From: Zingiber officinale
Lineage: Eukaryota; Streptophyta; Magnoliopsida; Zingiberales; Zingiberaceae
Reading direction: 5' to 3'
Assembly (NCBI RefSeq): GCF_018446385.1
Contig: NC_056001.1
Coordinates: 12,146,672-12,210,671 of the forward strand
DNA: 64,000 nt
In this document: one piece after another, positions 30,493 through 42,834 of the stretch
How positions within the stretch are numbered: the stretch's first letter is position 1
Layout: every line of letters starts with the position of its first letter
Translations under genes and position numbers: made by a program
The notes under the pieces: model-generated
The model's database searches: none
Told to the model about the DNA's origin: nothing
What the model saw: only the letters and a program-made list of their open reading frames with translations

Positions 30493-33416
30493 TAGACCCG
30501 ACCCCGGGCCGGGTCTGGCCCGGACCCGGCCCGGGCCCGTAACCGGGTCAACGGGCCGGTTGCCCGTTGACCCGGTTCGCCGGGTCGAACCGGAACCGGC
30601 CCGGCAAGTTGCCGGGCCGGTTCCGGTTCATTGGATGTAAAACCGGCGAACCGCCGGTTAACCGGCGGGTTGAACCGGCGGTTCAGCCGCAGAATTTTTT
30701 TTTTTTTTTTTTTTTAAACGGCGGTTCATAGCCGTTGGAACCGCCGGTTAACCGGCGGTTCGTAGCCGTTGGGAGGGTTTTTTAGGTATTTTTTTTCAAC
30801 GGTTAGGATCATTTGACCGTTTTTTGATCAATGGCTATGATTTAGTGTCCGTTACTATCAAAACTCTATAAATAGAGAGCTTATTTCATCATTTTTCACA
30901 CACATCTTCTCTACTCTTAATCTCATTTTCGTATTCTCTAATCTCTACACGCTTTCGTTTTCAATTACAATGGAAGGAGGCCGCGGAGGTGCATCATCTC
31001 GAGCTCGGAAGGGAAAGCAAATAATGAATCCGCGGGAGGAGGACCCCAACATTCAATCCACCGATGATGAGATCGAGCATCTTCCGAATCCGACACCCGA
31101 CACACAAGGAAGTACCGATGCAATTACTTCTAAGGTTCGGGAACTTCCTCCTCTAAAATCTTCTATTTTTACTAAACATTTTGAGAAGGTCACTCTTCCG
31201 TCGGGAGAAATGCGTGCAAAATGTAAGCACTGCAATGCTTTTTACAAATTTCAAGCCAACAGTGGCTACGAGTCATTGAAACAATATGTATAAACAAAGC
31301 ACCTAATGGAATATGGACTCAACAGTTCTCGAATACAATTATCAAAATTTTCTTCAACTAGCGGTAGTATTGATTCCGGTTTATTTTTATATTTGGATAA
31401 TAAATTAAGAAAATCATTAGCTAAATTTATTTTCATAGAACAACTTTATTTTGTTTTGGATCTAAATGCACATTTGAAGATCTTTGTAAATAATCTCTTA
31501 ATCCATATGCTAAACGTGTTTCTAGGATTGCATTTACTCTTACAATTAAAAAATTAGTAAAATAAGAAAAAAAGAATTTAATTGATGAATTTAGTAAATT
31601 AAATAATAAAGTTTCTTTATGTTTCGATATTTGGAGTGATCATTGGTAAACATATTCGTATATGTGGGTGACTTGTCATTGGATCGATAACTCTTGGAAC
31701 CTCCAAAAAAGATTGTTAGCTTATAGAGTTTTTGATAAATCATATAATGCTCATAATATCACATAGCTATTATGTTTAATTTTAGAAGAATATAGATTAA
31801 CTCATAAATATTTACAATATCATTAGATAACGCTAGTTCTAATACCGCTTGTATAGATGATCTAAAATTTGTTTGTCAGCCTATTATTGGTGGTTTATTA
31901 TTTTATATTCGTTGTATATGCCATGTTTTAAATTTATGTGTTCAAGATGGATTAAAATTTTTAGAAAATTATATTAAGTCAATTAGAATTGTAATTTATT
32001 ATTTATAGTCTCATCCATCTATAATGAAATAATGAGGTAGGTTTTATAAAACTAATAGAACGAGACCTAAAATATTTCCACATAATGTACTAATACATTG
32101 GAATTCAATATTCCAATTATTACAAGATTCATTTCAATATAAAGAATTATTATGTCCATTTTTACATAAAATACTAATACTTTATATATTCACAAAAATG
32201 GAATATTTGTAATAGTATTTATGGAATTTTAAAAGTATTTAATGATGCAATCGAACAACTTTTCGATATTTATTATCCCACTGCTCAATTAGTTTTAGAA
32301 AATATCTCTAATATATTATTAGTTTTAAATGAACATATTAATAATGAATCTTTATCTCCTTGCATCTTAGCTATGAAAACTAAATGGGAAAAATATTTTT
32401 ATTTAATTCCTGAAATTTATTTAATTGCATTTGCTTTAGATCCTAGATTTAAATTAGAAGTTTTACAAGAAATGTTAACTTTATATTATGATGCTTTAAT
32501 TCCAATTAAAGATTCTTCTTCCCCTGATCCAGTTAATATTATATATAATGTTAGAATTTATTTATATGATATTTATAATCAATATTATGCAAAATATGGA
32601 ACACAAATTAATATTTCTGAAATTCAACAAACTACTAGTAGTAATTTAAAACTTACAAAAGCACAACTCTTATTAAAAGAACGGACAAAACGTCCACGAG
32701 GATCCTCAAGTTCCACACAGGAACTTGAGAATTATTTTACGACTTCTTTTGATTTTAATGAAGCAGCTAGCGAAAACTTCGATATCTTAAAGTGGTGGTC
32801 ACAGAAGGCTCAAAGCTTTCCCGTTCTCTTCGTGATCGCAAAAGAAATTTTAGCTTGTCCAGTGTCAACTGTTGCTGTAGAGCAGACGTTCAGTGTCGGC
32901 GGCAACATATTAGATGAACGACTATCAACTTTGTCTCCCGACTCATTGGAAGCCCAAGCATTACTGGACGATTGGACCAGAGCGGAGAAAAGAATCCAAG
33001 GAATGCAACTTTCAGATGACGAAGTTGAAGATTTTGATACTGAAGGAACAAATACGACAGGAACAGGAAATGGAAGTGAATGAAAATGTAAAAGGATAAA
33101 AATGTAAAAGAACTACGTGGGCTTTGATTCCCCTAAAGGGATACGTAGGCAACTTAAATAAGTGCAAGCCCTTTTTTTAATAAATTTTAATTTCTAATTT
33201 TTAATGTTTAATGTTTAATTTTTAATTTTTATTAACATATTAATCTTGAACCGTGACGAACCGTGACGAACCGTGAACCGAACCGTGAACCGGCGGTTCT
33301 GAACCGTGAACCGTAACCGTCTTGGGCGGTTAAGGTTAAGGGTCGACCTGCCTGGAACCGTCGAACCGGCGGTTCCGAACCGTCGAACCGTCGGTTCCGA
33401 ACCGTGGTCAGGTCTA
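30493..33416 (+). mobile_element. hAT DNA transposon, 2.9 kb, complete ends
   Basis: Terminal inverted repeats TAGACCCGACCCCGG and TAGACCTGACCACGG are flanked by a perfect 8-bp duplication TCTCCCAT at 30485-30492 and 33417-33424. Both subterminal regions are packed with AACCGG/CCGGTT-type motifs (30500-30780 and 33240-33410), typical transposase-binding territory. A poly-T run lies near 30695-30716. It carries one decayed transposase gene. Confidence 0.92.
30970..33083 (+). pseudogene. Decayed hAT transposase (BED finger and hAT dimerisation domain)
   Basis: The ATG at 30970 starts an N-terminal region with a BED-type zinc finger (CKHCNAFYKF with a downstream GYESLKQYV, about 31220-31290). 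The middle is ruined by stops and shifts but still reads as the RNase-H-like catalytic region in pieces (for example near 31600-32000). From 32373 to 33083 a clean frame of 236 aa covers the C-terminal part: ALDPRFK, LENYF, then the hAT dimerisation domain with WW, ACPVSTVAVEQTFS and GNILDERLSTL. Family usual length is about 650-700 aa. Not functional as a whole; the open C-terminal frame may be chance or recent decay. Confidence 0.88.
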
Positions 33417-33885
33417 TCTCCCATATTATAGTTTGATCAGGCCGATCCTGATCAGGCTACCTAGTCATTTACCCACCACTAACTGCTATAAATATAAAGA
33501 GAAATCGTAGCAAATTATAATCAAGATCACGATCCTGATTATACTTAGAAGTAGGGGTGTAATCGAACCGAGCCGAGCCGAACTCTTGAATGTTTGAGCT
33601 TGACTTGTTTATAATCGAGCCGAGCTCGAACTTTATTTAGCGAATATATTCATGGCTCACGAATTTATTCGAGCTTTTATCGAGCCTAAACGAGATTAAT
33701 AAATATAAATCATAAATTTAAATATTCATTAAAAATTAAATTATATATTTAGATAAAATTATAATATTATTATTAAAATTTATAATTTTATTCTAATAAA
33801 TAAATTTAATATATTTGTCTATATTTTTCATAAGTAGAGTGTAAAATCTATAAATTTAATATCAAAATTATTATTTTTTTATTTA

Positions 33886-34912
33886 GGCTGAATTACATTT
33901 TACCCCCTGAGGTTTGGTTAAAGTACAAAACAACCCTCGTGGTTTCAAAAGTAACAAAAAAATCCCTTGACTGGTCGGCAATAGTAGTCAATCGGTAAAG
34001 ATAAGAAAAAGACATATAAATCATTATGTTTCAGCGGGGAAAAAATAAAAAATTAACTGAAATAGCTGAATTTTTTTTATACTGAATGTAATATATGTCT
34101 GTTGATGTTGAATTAAGTGAAGAGGATGATATATTTGTGATAAGTGATGATGAAAATAACCATGATTCTGTTGATGAGAGTTGATTTAACAAATATTGTA
34201 TCCATGAAACCAAAAAAATTTAATGTCTTTACTTAATGTCGATGGAGACATACAGCTCCGGTCCTTCTACAGAGGAGGCCCGGGGCGAAAAAAAAAGGGT
34301 CCAAAATAAATTTGGGCCTCAACTATCCAAGACCCTAATTACATACCTAAAAAAATAAAAGTTGGGCCCAACTAACATCAACTAAATTAATCAACTACGT
34401 TTATCTTTAGTTTTCCACTAATTGGGGTCCAATTATCCAAGACCCCAATTACATACCTATAATACATAATACTAAAAAAAAAAAAAATTTGGGCCCTCTC
34501 AAATTATGGGCCCAGGGCCATCGCCCAGTGCCGCCCTCCTCCAGGGCCGGCCCTGGAGACATATATACTGCCTTCTTGTACAGCTGAAAATTTAAGTACT
34601 CATTTTGGTGGAATAAAAGCATCTGTGAGTTTTTAATGTCTTTGCATGAGCTGTTGTTTAAATCATCAGGTTGTTTTGCAATTACCTTTTTTTTGTTGAA
34701 GGATAGTATTGTCTCGGATTTAAATTCACAACATAATAAGGGTATTATTGTCCAACAAAAAGGAATTTACGATGACATCAGTATTTTAATGTGTATTCCC
34801 AACGTCAAATGGTTATAATGTTACCGGTTAGGTGGCTTTTTTGTTATTTTTGAAACCACGAGGGTCGTTTCGTACTTTAGTCAAACCTCAGGGGGTAAAA
34901 TATAATTCACCC
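33886..34912. mobile_element. Mutator-like non-autonomous element, about 75-bp TIRs
   Basis: Long terminal inverted repeats, about 75 bp, are easy to align: both read GG(C/G)TGAATTA(C/T)ATTTTACC inward, with CCCTGAGGTTTG and CCCTCGTGGTTTC after it. A perfect 9-bp duplication TTTTATTTA flanks it (33877-33885 and 34913-34921), the Mutator length. It contains the hAT MITE at 34253-34555 and no transposase. Confidence 0.88.
34253..34555. mobile_element. hAT-type MITE, innermost of a three-level nest
   Basis: It starts CAGCTCCGGTCC and, read inward from the right, CAGGGCCGGCCC. A perfect 8-bp duplication GAGACATA lies at 34245-34252 and 34556-34563. The right end is rich in GGGCCC/GGCCGG palindromes. 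Confidence 0.85.
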
Positions 34913-35100
34913 TTTTATTTAAAAGTTTCTTAATGAGCTTAATGAACGTGTTCACGAGCTAACGAGCCAAATATTGCGAGGCTTGAACTTAGTTTGCTTA
35001 TCTTAACGAGTCTCATTAAACAAGTTCAAACGAACTTTTATCGAATCGAGTTTCGAATAACTCATGAATGACTTGATTTATTTATACCCCTACTTAAAAA

Positions 35101-35413
35101 GTAGTAGTCTATCTACTAAACTATGTTTTTTTTTATGGACCAGAGGTGTGCTGTCTTGTGTGGGGGCACCGCTAAAGTGGTCTTCTTTACGGATTCTTGT
35201 GTGCGGCGACAAGCTTTAATTTGAAAACGTCACATAATTTGGTGTAGATATTTTTGGTCGTGAAGCTGCCGTTAGTTTGTCAGAAAACAGCATGACGGCA
35301 CTTTTCTCTGTTAAGAAGCTGATGCAGCAATCTAGCTCGCTCAGTGAGCGAATTTGACGTTGAGATTTAGGGTGACCAGGCTCTGCAACTGCAAGCGGCT
35401 CCCCTGCTTCGAC
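35101..35413. other. Upstream region of the BAHD gene
   Basis: A short interval between the nested DNA elements and the acyltransferase start. No clear TATA box; nothing else was recognised. Confidence 0.4.
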
Positions 35414-36878
35414 ATGATCTCCCCTTCGTCGGTTACCCTTCACCGTATCTCCACCTCCATCATCAAACCACCACCTTCTTCTCTTGATTCAAGACGCGTC
35501 TCCTACCTCACTCCCTACGACCTCTTCACTCTCTCCATGCATTACATTCAGAACGGCCTACTCTTCTGTCACCCCGTTACTCTCGACCTCATCGCCGGTC
35601 TCAAAACAGCCCTCTCCCTCACCCTCCACCATTTCCGCCCCCTCGCTGGCCGCCTCGTCTCCGAGCCAACTTGCGACGCTTCCGGAGGAGGCATCCAAGT
35701 CTACGTCGACTGGAACGACCAAGGGGCCGAGTTCATCCATGCCTCCGCACCGCACGTCTCCGCAGCCGACGTGGCATCCCCTGACGTCCCCTGTTTTCTC
35801 CACCCTTCCTTCTTCCCTCTTAATGGAGCCGTCAGCTATGACGGGCATTCGCTGCCGCTCCTCTCCACGCAGCTCACCGAGCTGGCAGACGGCTTCTTCC
35901 TCGCTTGCTCCTTTAATCACTCTGTCGGCGACGGCACTGCCTACTGGCATTTCTTTAATGTGTGGGCGGAAATAACAAGAAATGGCGGCGGAGACGGAAG
36001 CCTCATCTCGCAGCCTCCGGTGCTCGATCGCTGGTCCTTCGAGGGTGGTAGTGGCCGTCATCTGCAGCTTCCTTTCACCCACCCCAACCAATTCATCGAA
36101 AGGTACGTGACGCATCAGTTTCATCGATGTCGTCTTGTTCGATTTGAGGAAAAATTGATTTTTTTTCCCCCCATGATTTTCGCTCTATCGCCTCAATTCG
36201 ACCGAAAGATTTGCGCCGCCAGGGCCGCCGCGCGAGCGGGTCTTCCACTTCTCTTCCGAATCCATCGCGCACCTGAAAGCCAAAGCCAACCAAGAATCCA
36301 ACTCCACCGTCACCATCTCCTCCTTCCAATCTGTCGCCGCCCTCGTGTGGCGGTCCGTCACGCGCGCCCGCGGCCTGCCGGCAGAGCGAACAACAGGCTG
36401 CGCCGCGGTCATCAACGACCGCACACGGCTCCAGCCCCCTCTGCCGACCGAGTACTTCGGCGGTGTTGTGTGGGTCGTCCGGGCCACGGCAGAGGTGGGG
36501 GAGCTGCTGGAACGCGGGCTCGGGTGTGGCGCCATGCTAGTTCATGAGGCTGTGACGGGGCGCACGGACGGCGCCGTGCGGCGATCAGTAAAAGGGTGGG
36601 CGGAGGAACCGTTCATGTATCCGCTGAGCTTGTACGACCGATACGGCGTGAAGATGGGAAGCTCCGCGAGGTTCAACGTGTACGGGTGCGACTTCGGGTG
36701 GGGGCAGCCGGTAGCAGTGAGGAGCGGCGCGGCGAACAAGCACGACGGGAAGGTGACGTTCCACCCGGGGAGGGAGGGCGGAGGCAGCATGGATTTGGAG
36801 ATCTGCTTGAAGCCGGAAACCATGGAGGCATTGCTGCATGACGAAGAGTTCATGAGTGTCGTAAATTTCCCAGCCTGA
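35414..36878 (+). CDS. BAHD-family acyltransferase (HXXXD type)
   Basis: Transfers an acyl group from acyl-CoA to an alcohol or amine in specialised metabolism, in the cytosol. Two exons: 35414-36102 and 36209-36878, with a 106-bp GT-AG intron placed where this clade usually has one; 452 aa, normal length. The catalytic HXXXD motif is HSVGD (169-173) and the structural DFGWG motif is at 391-395. The N-terminal LTPYDLFTLSMHYIQNGLLF stretch resembles the group annotated as uncharacterised acetyltransferase At3g50280 and EPS1-like; the substrate cannot be told from sequence. The start was chosen at 35414 because the family N-terminus begins there, although the frame is open from 35354. The coding region is GC-rich, unlike its surroundings. 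Both motifs and the splice frame are intact. Confidence 0.93.
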
Positions 36879-37202
36879 TCACAATCCCTGCAGCTTTTCA
36901 AACTATTATTCAGCTATTCAATTCGACTATCAGCATCATATCCAAAAATCAGATAATATCACAATTAAGAACAAATAACAGTTCCTCATGCGCTTAATTA
37001 AATTCCTACCCAATGCAAAGTGGCTCTGTTCTAATAAATACTCCTCTAAAGATTGCGACGACATTACAAAACTACACAACACATAACAAACAAAACAAAA
37101 ATGGAAGAGGCATGATCGCTTAATATATGATCTTTTCCGAAAATCAAGGAAATGGATATTGGAGAAGAGACGTTCATGTTAATTTTCGAGGGATTTTGCT
37201 CC
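36879..37202. other. 3' flank of the BAHD gene
   Basis: It should contain the 3' untranslated region and terminator; no distinct signal is claimed. The gypsy LTR begins at 37203. Confidence 0.4.
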
Positions 37203-38604
37203 TGTCTGTAATACAAACAGCGTCAATGCCGAGTCAGAGATATATGGTGATGGCCCTTCGACGTTCAAGTCAATCTTCGGCGAAGTAAGAAGCAACGAAA
37301 ACTGTAACGCGACTGTATAGATCACGAGAAAAGCATACCTCCGCCGATACCTGTACCCCCCTTTATATAGGGCTCCTATAGCGTGTATGCACACTTCTTA
37401 AAGCGGACATGTCATCCCAAGCTTTCCGTGAATAGTCATGTCAGTAAAGTGTCCCTGACACAATACCTTAACGAGCCGACAATATCTTTGAAGTGATAGT
37501 GGAAGCTTTCGCCGTATGATCTTCTGTCTAACCATGCTGCCCGTCGGCGATAGAGCCGTCAATTTGGGTTGAGTCCGTCGGGTTGGCCTACCTCGCCAAA
37601 CAATTTAAGCGGGTTGGGTTGGAATTTTATCAACCCAAGTCCACCGTGGGCCGACCCGCCTAGGCCGCGACCCGCGCGGGTCGGCCCGCTCGGGCTTGGG
37701 TTGGCCCGCGGGTTGAAAAATACATGTAAGTTAAGTTTTAGGTCAATTTATTATCTTTCTTTATTATAATTTTGAAATAAAAATAGTACTTTTCATCCAA
37801 CATAAGTACTGTTTGTGTTCATTTATATTTAAAATACATGTTTATGTATACATTTAATTGTAGAAAACTTTTTCGAAGTAAAATGTTGAAGAAATGAAAT
37901 ATTTTTTAATTTTTTTAAAATTTTTTGATGGGCCCGCGGGTTGGCCCGTCAAACCCGCAACCCGCCTTAGAATGGGTTGGGTTGGAAATTTCCCAACCCG
38001 TCAAGTTGGCGGGTTGGCCCGCCCCGCCCAGCCAAATAGTTAGTCTGCCATGGGCCGACCCGCCCCGCCACGGGTTGACCCGTCTGACAGCTCTAGTCGG
38101 TGACACTAACTCCCAAAAGAATATTGAAAGATATCCCTTGGTGGCTGTTGCTCTGCCGAACGGGACGGTTGTTCCGTTGGAGTCTTCGTTGTTTGGTTGA
38201 TGAATCTGCTACTTGGTCGAGCAGGTTAGTCGCTTGGCCGATACTTCCACTGTGATTGCTGTACGTGTCTGGATCGAGCGGGATAGTCGTTCAGCTGTAG
38301 CAGCGTTGTCCGCATGTATCTCCGCTCGGCCATGACCCTACGTTGCTGATCTAGTCATTGATGTAGAGCCAAGCGGGGTGGCCGCTTGGCATGCTCCCGC
38401 AGACACTTCGGCGTTTATTCCTGTCTTGGTCGTCTCAGCTCAACCGATAGTCGAGCTAGTGATGATGTCGGATTGGGCCTTTCACATCTTGGCCGAGTGA
38501 ACCACTCGCCTGCCCGACCTGTGATAGGGAGCGTTGACCGCCTTGAGTTGGACCTCCATTGTGGCGAAGACCTTTCCCAAGGTGGGCCTCTCATCACCGC
38601 ATCA
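37203..38604 (-). repeat. Gypsy LTR (minus strand) split by a MITE
   Basis: On the minus strand it starts TGATGCGGTGATGAG at 38604 and ends CAGACA at 37203, matching the ends of the gypsy LTRs at 1555-7274 and 44759-60241. Just outside 38604 the minus strand reads CGACTAGACTTTAAGGGGG, a polypurine region almost identical to the one before 63524, so this is a 3' LTR with its internal region to the right. A TATA-like CTATATAAAGG lies on the minus strand near 37360-37370. Without the MITE the LTR is about 850 bp. No matching 5-bp duplication, so it is not a solo LTR. Confidence 0.65.
37551..38095. mobile_element. hAT-type MITE, 545 bp, in a gypsy LTR
   Basis: Inverted ends TAGAGCCGTCA and TAGAGCTGTCA. 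Flanks GTCGGCGA (37543-37550) and GTCGGTGA (38096-38103), 7 of 8 matching. Subterminal regions are packed with GGGTTGGCCCG-type repeats in both orientations; the centre is AT-rich. Confidence 0.8.
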
Positions 38605-39422
38605 CATGCCCCCCTTAAAGTCTAGTCGAAGGAGGCAGTGGTCCGACTGACTGGATTGCAGCGCTCAGGTTCCGTCCTGATTGGTCTTCCTTTCTGCACG
38701 GCTTGGTCAAGTCAGGCCTGACCCTTGCCGATCGGCCTTTTAAAGGTGGTCGCTCAGCCATGAATATGCTCCTTTGATTCAGACAATCAAAGGGCTACAC
38801 TTGGGAGACTTTTTCGTCCGTCTGTCCCGGGTGAACGCCAACTAGCCTGACGTCACTCTGATTTCTCGAGAAGCGCACAAATCATTTTTCATTAAGGTGG
38901 AACAGGTTCCCATGCCGACCTTAATTGTCGACCTGTGGTGGCATGCCACGTGTCACGCCTGCAGCCGCTGCACGCCTGGCGTGATAGGTATTGATGGTGA
39001 TGTTTGACGATTTAAATTCAATGGTCGGATCTTCGCATAGGGTTTCACGAAACGGATCGGACGGCTCCGGTCGGCCGAGCCCGGGGTATATGAGCTCGCC
39101 GCATCATCGCCTTCTCCACCTTCGTGCTCCTGCACTCGTGCTCTCCGGCGATTCTGTGCGGTTCTCCGTCGGCCTTCTGCGCATGTTCTCTGGCGACCTT
39201 CTGCGTGTTGTCGACCATTTCTCCTTTTCTGCTCCGACGATCCTCGTCCCGTAAGCTTCGTTCTCTTATTCGCTCTCAGTTTCTGGCCCCTCCTTGTTCC
39301 TGGTGTCCTCCCTGTGATCTCTTCACTCCTTCGTTTGCATTTCCCTCGCTGTTTTTGCTTTCTATCGAGATAGCGAGCTCCTCGCAACCATCGGCCGCTA
39401 TTCTCGGACTCTGGTACACACC
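38605..39422. other. Gypsy-related noncoding sequence
   Basis: The first 60 bp are the purine tract and adjoining sequence of the minus-strand gypsy element. The rest has no coding signal. A TATATGAG element near 39087 and a pyrimidine-rich stretch after it could be the promoter and leader of the plus-strand ORF at 39423. Confidence 0.4.
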
Positions 39423-40327
39423 ATGGAGTCCCGGTTCGATGCGGGTGATGCGGAGGCTCTGAGAAACACCTTTGAATTCCCTCTCGAGTACGAAATTATT
39501 TTACCCTCTCTGTCCAATCGACCCAATAATCCTCCGACCGACACCATTTGTCTGTTCAGAGACCACTTTGTCGTCGGTCTGCGATTCCCCATCCATCCTT
39601 TTATCATCTCTATTTGTAAATACTTCTACATTTCTCTCCCTCAATTCGTACCAAACTCTTTCCGTCTGCTGTATGGTGTCACTGTCTTGTTCTGGCTGCA
39701 CGACATCCCCCTTACTCTTTGGGCCTTCCATTACTTCTATTACCTCAAGCAATCTGAGTCGGGGACCTTCCTTTTTCATTCTCGGGTCGGCCTAGTTTTC
39801 TTTGACAAAATGCCGACATCTAATAAACACTAGAAAGAATATTTCTTTTTCCTGTGTCTTCCTGAGCAGCCAGAGTTTGCGACCCGTTGGTAGCTTGAAG
39901 TGGCGCCTCAGCCCGACCTGAAGTGATATAAGAGCCGCTCGAACTATCTTCATGCAGCTTCCATGTTGGCCGACCAGAAATGCCACATTCGACGACCCAT
40001 AATCCCTGTTGAAGAACCTTTGGGGTCGGCCTCCTCCGACGTTCCTTTGACCAGGCGCAAGAGGTGCCGAGCGGAGCCATCTCCGTGTTCTGCTGCCACG
40101 GGGGTGCAACTGATCGAGAGGGTCGAAACCTCGACTCCGGCCACGCTCGTTGAAATTGTGGAGGCTTCCTCATCCGACCGGACGCCTTCCTTGGCCGAGC
40201 TGCCACCAGGTATTGTGGCTACATCGTCCATGGCCTTCATACTGCCACCACCGATGTTGGTTGCTACTCAGAATATCGTACTAGTTCCATTGTACAAAAA
40301 ATTTGTACAAGTGCTGAACCTTTCCTA
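39423..40327 (+). pseudogene. Fragment of a putative gypsy-type transposon protein (PF04195-like)
   Basis: The ATG at 39423 opens 136 codons resembling the plant gypsy-type transposon domain (Transposase_28): a YEIILPS start, a central PNSFRLLYGVTVLFWL, and an LKQSESGTFLFHSR end. The domain continues in other frames after 39833 through stops to a frame at 39963-40327, then is cut by copia-derived sequence near 40300. Such proteins are encoded upstream of gag in some plant gypsy elements; their function is unknown. Truncated, so inactive. Confidence 0.65.
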
Positions 40328-42830
40328 ACAACCTATTGTGTTCTTTAGAAATTAAACTTGAAATCACAAACAGAACTTAACATTATTGATTCCAAGTTCA
40401 ACTTATCTGTTCTTAGAGGTTTAAACTTGGATCACAAATGATGCTTAACATTATTAATCCAAATCCACCCATGTTACAAAGTTGATTAAATATTTATTTC
40501 AAAGATCGGCTTCCAGGTTAAACATGGCGAGACACTAGGCCTTCTTGGGTATGAGATCATCCACCACTTCCTAGACAAAGCCTTTCAACGAAATATAATA
40601 TTTAATCTCCTTATAGTAACCCTAAGTTTAACCACTAAGAACAATCGAATCACAAGATCGAAAAATAAAAGAAACACAAAATCGAAATATAAAATCGATT
40701 GCCTAAAACTGATAGCCTCTTGTATTTGGTATTTCAAAATATATACAAAGAAAACTAGTATGATGTGGAATAAGACAACTAGTTATACCTTTCTTTGTAG
40801 CTAAAGACCTCTTGATCTTCTATTGTATTCCTCATCTTCTCTTGGACGTCGTGTGGGCGACGATCTACCAAGATGAATTCCACCGGGACCACTTCTTCTT
40901 CTCCAAGACTCTTGAGCCATCAAAGGATGCCAAAATAGGAAATTTCCTTCTTCTTCTTCTCCTTCAAGCAACCGGCCACCAAGTGCTTCTCCTCTTCTTC
41001 TTCTTCCTCTCCAAGCAACCAGCCACAAGGATATAGCAACTCTCGATGTCACCGGCCCTAAGGAAGCAAAAGAGGTGACAAGATGAAGGCGGTGCCGTCG
41101 GCTACAAGAAAGAAGAAAGGAAGGGAGCATGGCCGACCACCAAGGAAATAGAGAGGGAATAAGAATAGGTTGTCTAGTTCATGAGGCACCCTCTCCCCCT
41201 CTTTTATAATCCTTAGTCTTGATAAAAAAGGAAAGTTTAATTAAAACTTCCTTTTAATCTTCTTATGGTCGGTTACATCATGGTATACCAAAAAGGAAAA
41301 AAAAAATTACAACAAAAAATTAAAGCTTCCTTTTAAACCATGATATTTACAAAAGAAAAGGTTTTAAACATAATTATAACTTCCTTATTCGTGGCCTCCC
41401 TCTAAAAGAGGAAATTTTAATAACAATTAAAATCTCTCTTTTTAAATTTCCTATTATACATGGCAATAAAGGAAAGTTTTAAAAATTAATCTCTCTTTTA
41501 AAACATGTAGACAACTACAAAGAAAGGAAAGAATAATTAAAACTTCTCCTTTTTAAATCATGGTTACATAAAAGGAAAGTTTTATCAAAAATTAAAATAT
41601 TTCTTTTAAACATTATAGATAACTACAAATAAGGAAAGATTTTAACAAAATTAAAATCTCTCTTTAATCTTTTGTAGTTAGCTATAAAAGGAAAGATTTT
41701 AAAATCTAAAAATCTCTTTTTTAAAACCATGAGGATGACTATAAAAGAAAATTTTTAAAAATAAAATTTCTCTTTTAAATCCCTTTCATGAATGGCTATA
41801 AAAGGAAAAATTTTAACAAAAATTAAAATCTCCTTTAATCCTATGTGGTTGGCCCCATGCTTGGATACCAAGCATGATTTGGCCGGCCACTTTTTGGGCT
41901 CCAAGCCTATACTTGGTCGGCCCCTTTGCTCCAAGCAAGGTTGTGTCCGGCCCATTACTTGGATAAGAAGTGGACTTAGTGGATACAAGATTTTATAGAG
42001 GCTACAACAGGGACCGAGAGGAGAAATTGGTTTTGGTCTCCTGATGAGCATGAGCTTCCTGTAATCGCCCCGAACACCCTACTCAAATTCATCAACAATA
42101 ACTCATACCACTAAAGAGTTATTATTGAACTACCGCACCAATCACAAATTACATTATGAGCTCCTTCTTATTATGAGTGTATTAATCTCCCTATGTTTAA
42201 GATATTGAATGTCCACTAATTAAATGAGTCACTGACAACTCACTTAATTAATATTTAGCTCTAAGAGTAGTACCACTTAACTTCATTGTCATGCCGGACT
42301 AGGTCCACCTGCAGGGTTTACATGATAATCCTTATGAGCTCCTCAAGGGGACATCATCAACCTAGATAACTAGGACACATTTTCATTCTATAATCAACAA
42401 CACATCATATAAACAATATCATTTCCCAACTTATCGGACATATTGATTTAACGAGTTAAATCGCACCCTTTGATAAATTAAAGAAATAAATATTAAGTAT
42501 ACGTGCTTGTTATTATATCATGATTAAGAGTACACACTTCCATAATAACAGAGATTTTTGTTTTTTTATATAGTCAATATAAAAGAAACTACTTCAAATG
42601 GTCCTACTTAATACACTCATAGTGTAATTTTATAGTCAAGACAAACTAATATCAAATTACACTACAACCACTCCAATGGTTTGTCTCATTCCATCTTGGT
42701 TGTGAGCTACTATTTATAATTTATAAACAACAGATAATATGATCTTCTGTGTGTCTCCTCACACCATGTTATCTTCAATATAAATTAAATGGACAACTAC
42801 ACTTAGCAAAAATGTAGACATTTGACCAAT
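40300..42830 (-). mobile_element. Copia-derived noncoding/LTR fragment (minus orientation)
   Basis: No gene. Near 42060-42800 the minus strand resembles the noncoding region between pol and 3' LTR of plant copia elements. At 41200-41830 an AT-rich array of about 60-75-bp diverged units alternates AAAGGAAAG(A/T)TTT and AAAATCTC(T)TTTT, giving many short inverted repeats. Element ends and a target duplication were not found, so the call rests on general resemblance. Confidence 0.4.
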
Positions 42831-42834
42831 GTGA

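Larger units (their letters stand above)
33552..35092. mobile_element. hAT-like non-autonomous element hosting nested insertions
   Basis: Inverted termini TAGGGGTGTAA and TAGGGGTATAA. The 8-bp flanks CTTAGAAG and CTTAAAAA match at 6 of 8. Removing the nested Mutator-type element leaves about 505 bp, rich in GAGCCGAGC and GAGCTCGAAC motifs near the left end. No gene. Confidence 0.65.

Noticed and set aside
35558..36535. Long antisense frames across the BAHD gene
   Set aside because: Shadows of a GC-rich coding region; the plus strand has catalytic motifs and a consistent intron.
37203..38604. Solo LTR
   Set aside because: The 5-bp flanks do not match, and a polypurine tract lies directly outside, so it is one LTR of a larger element.
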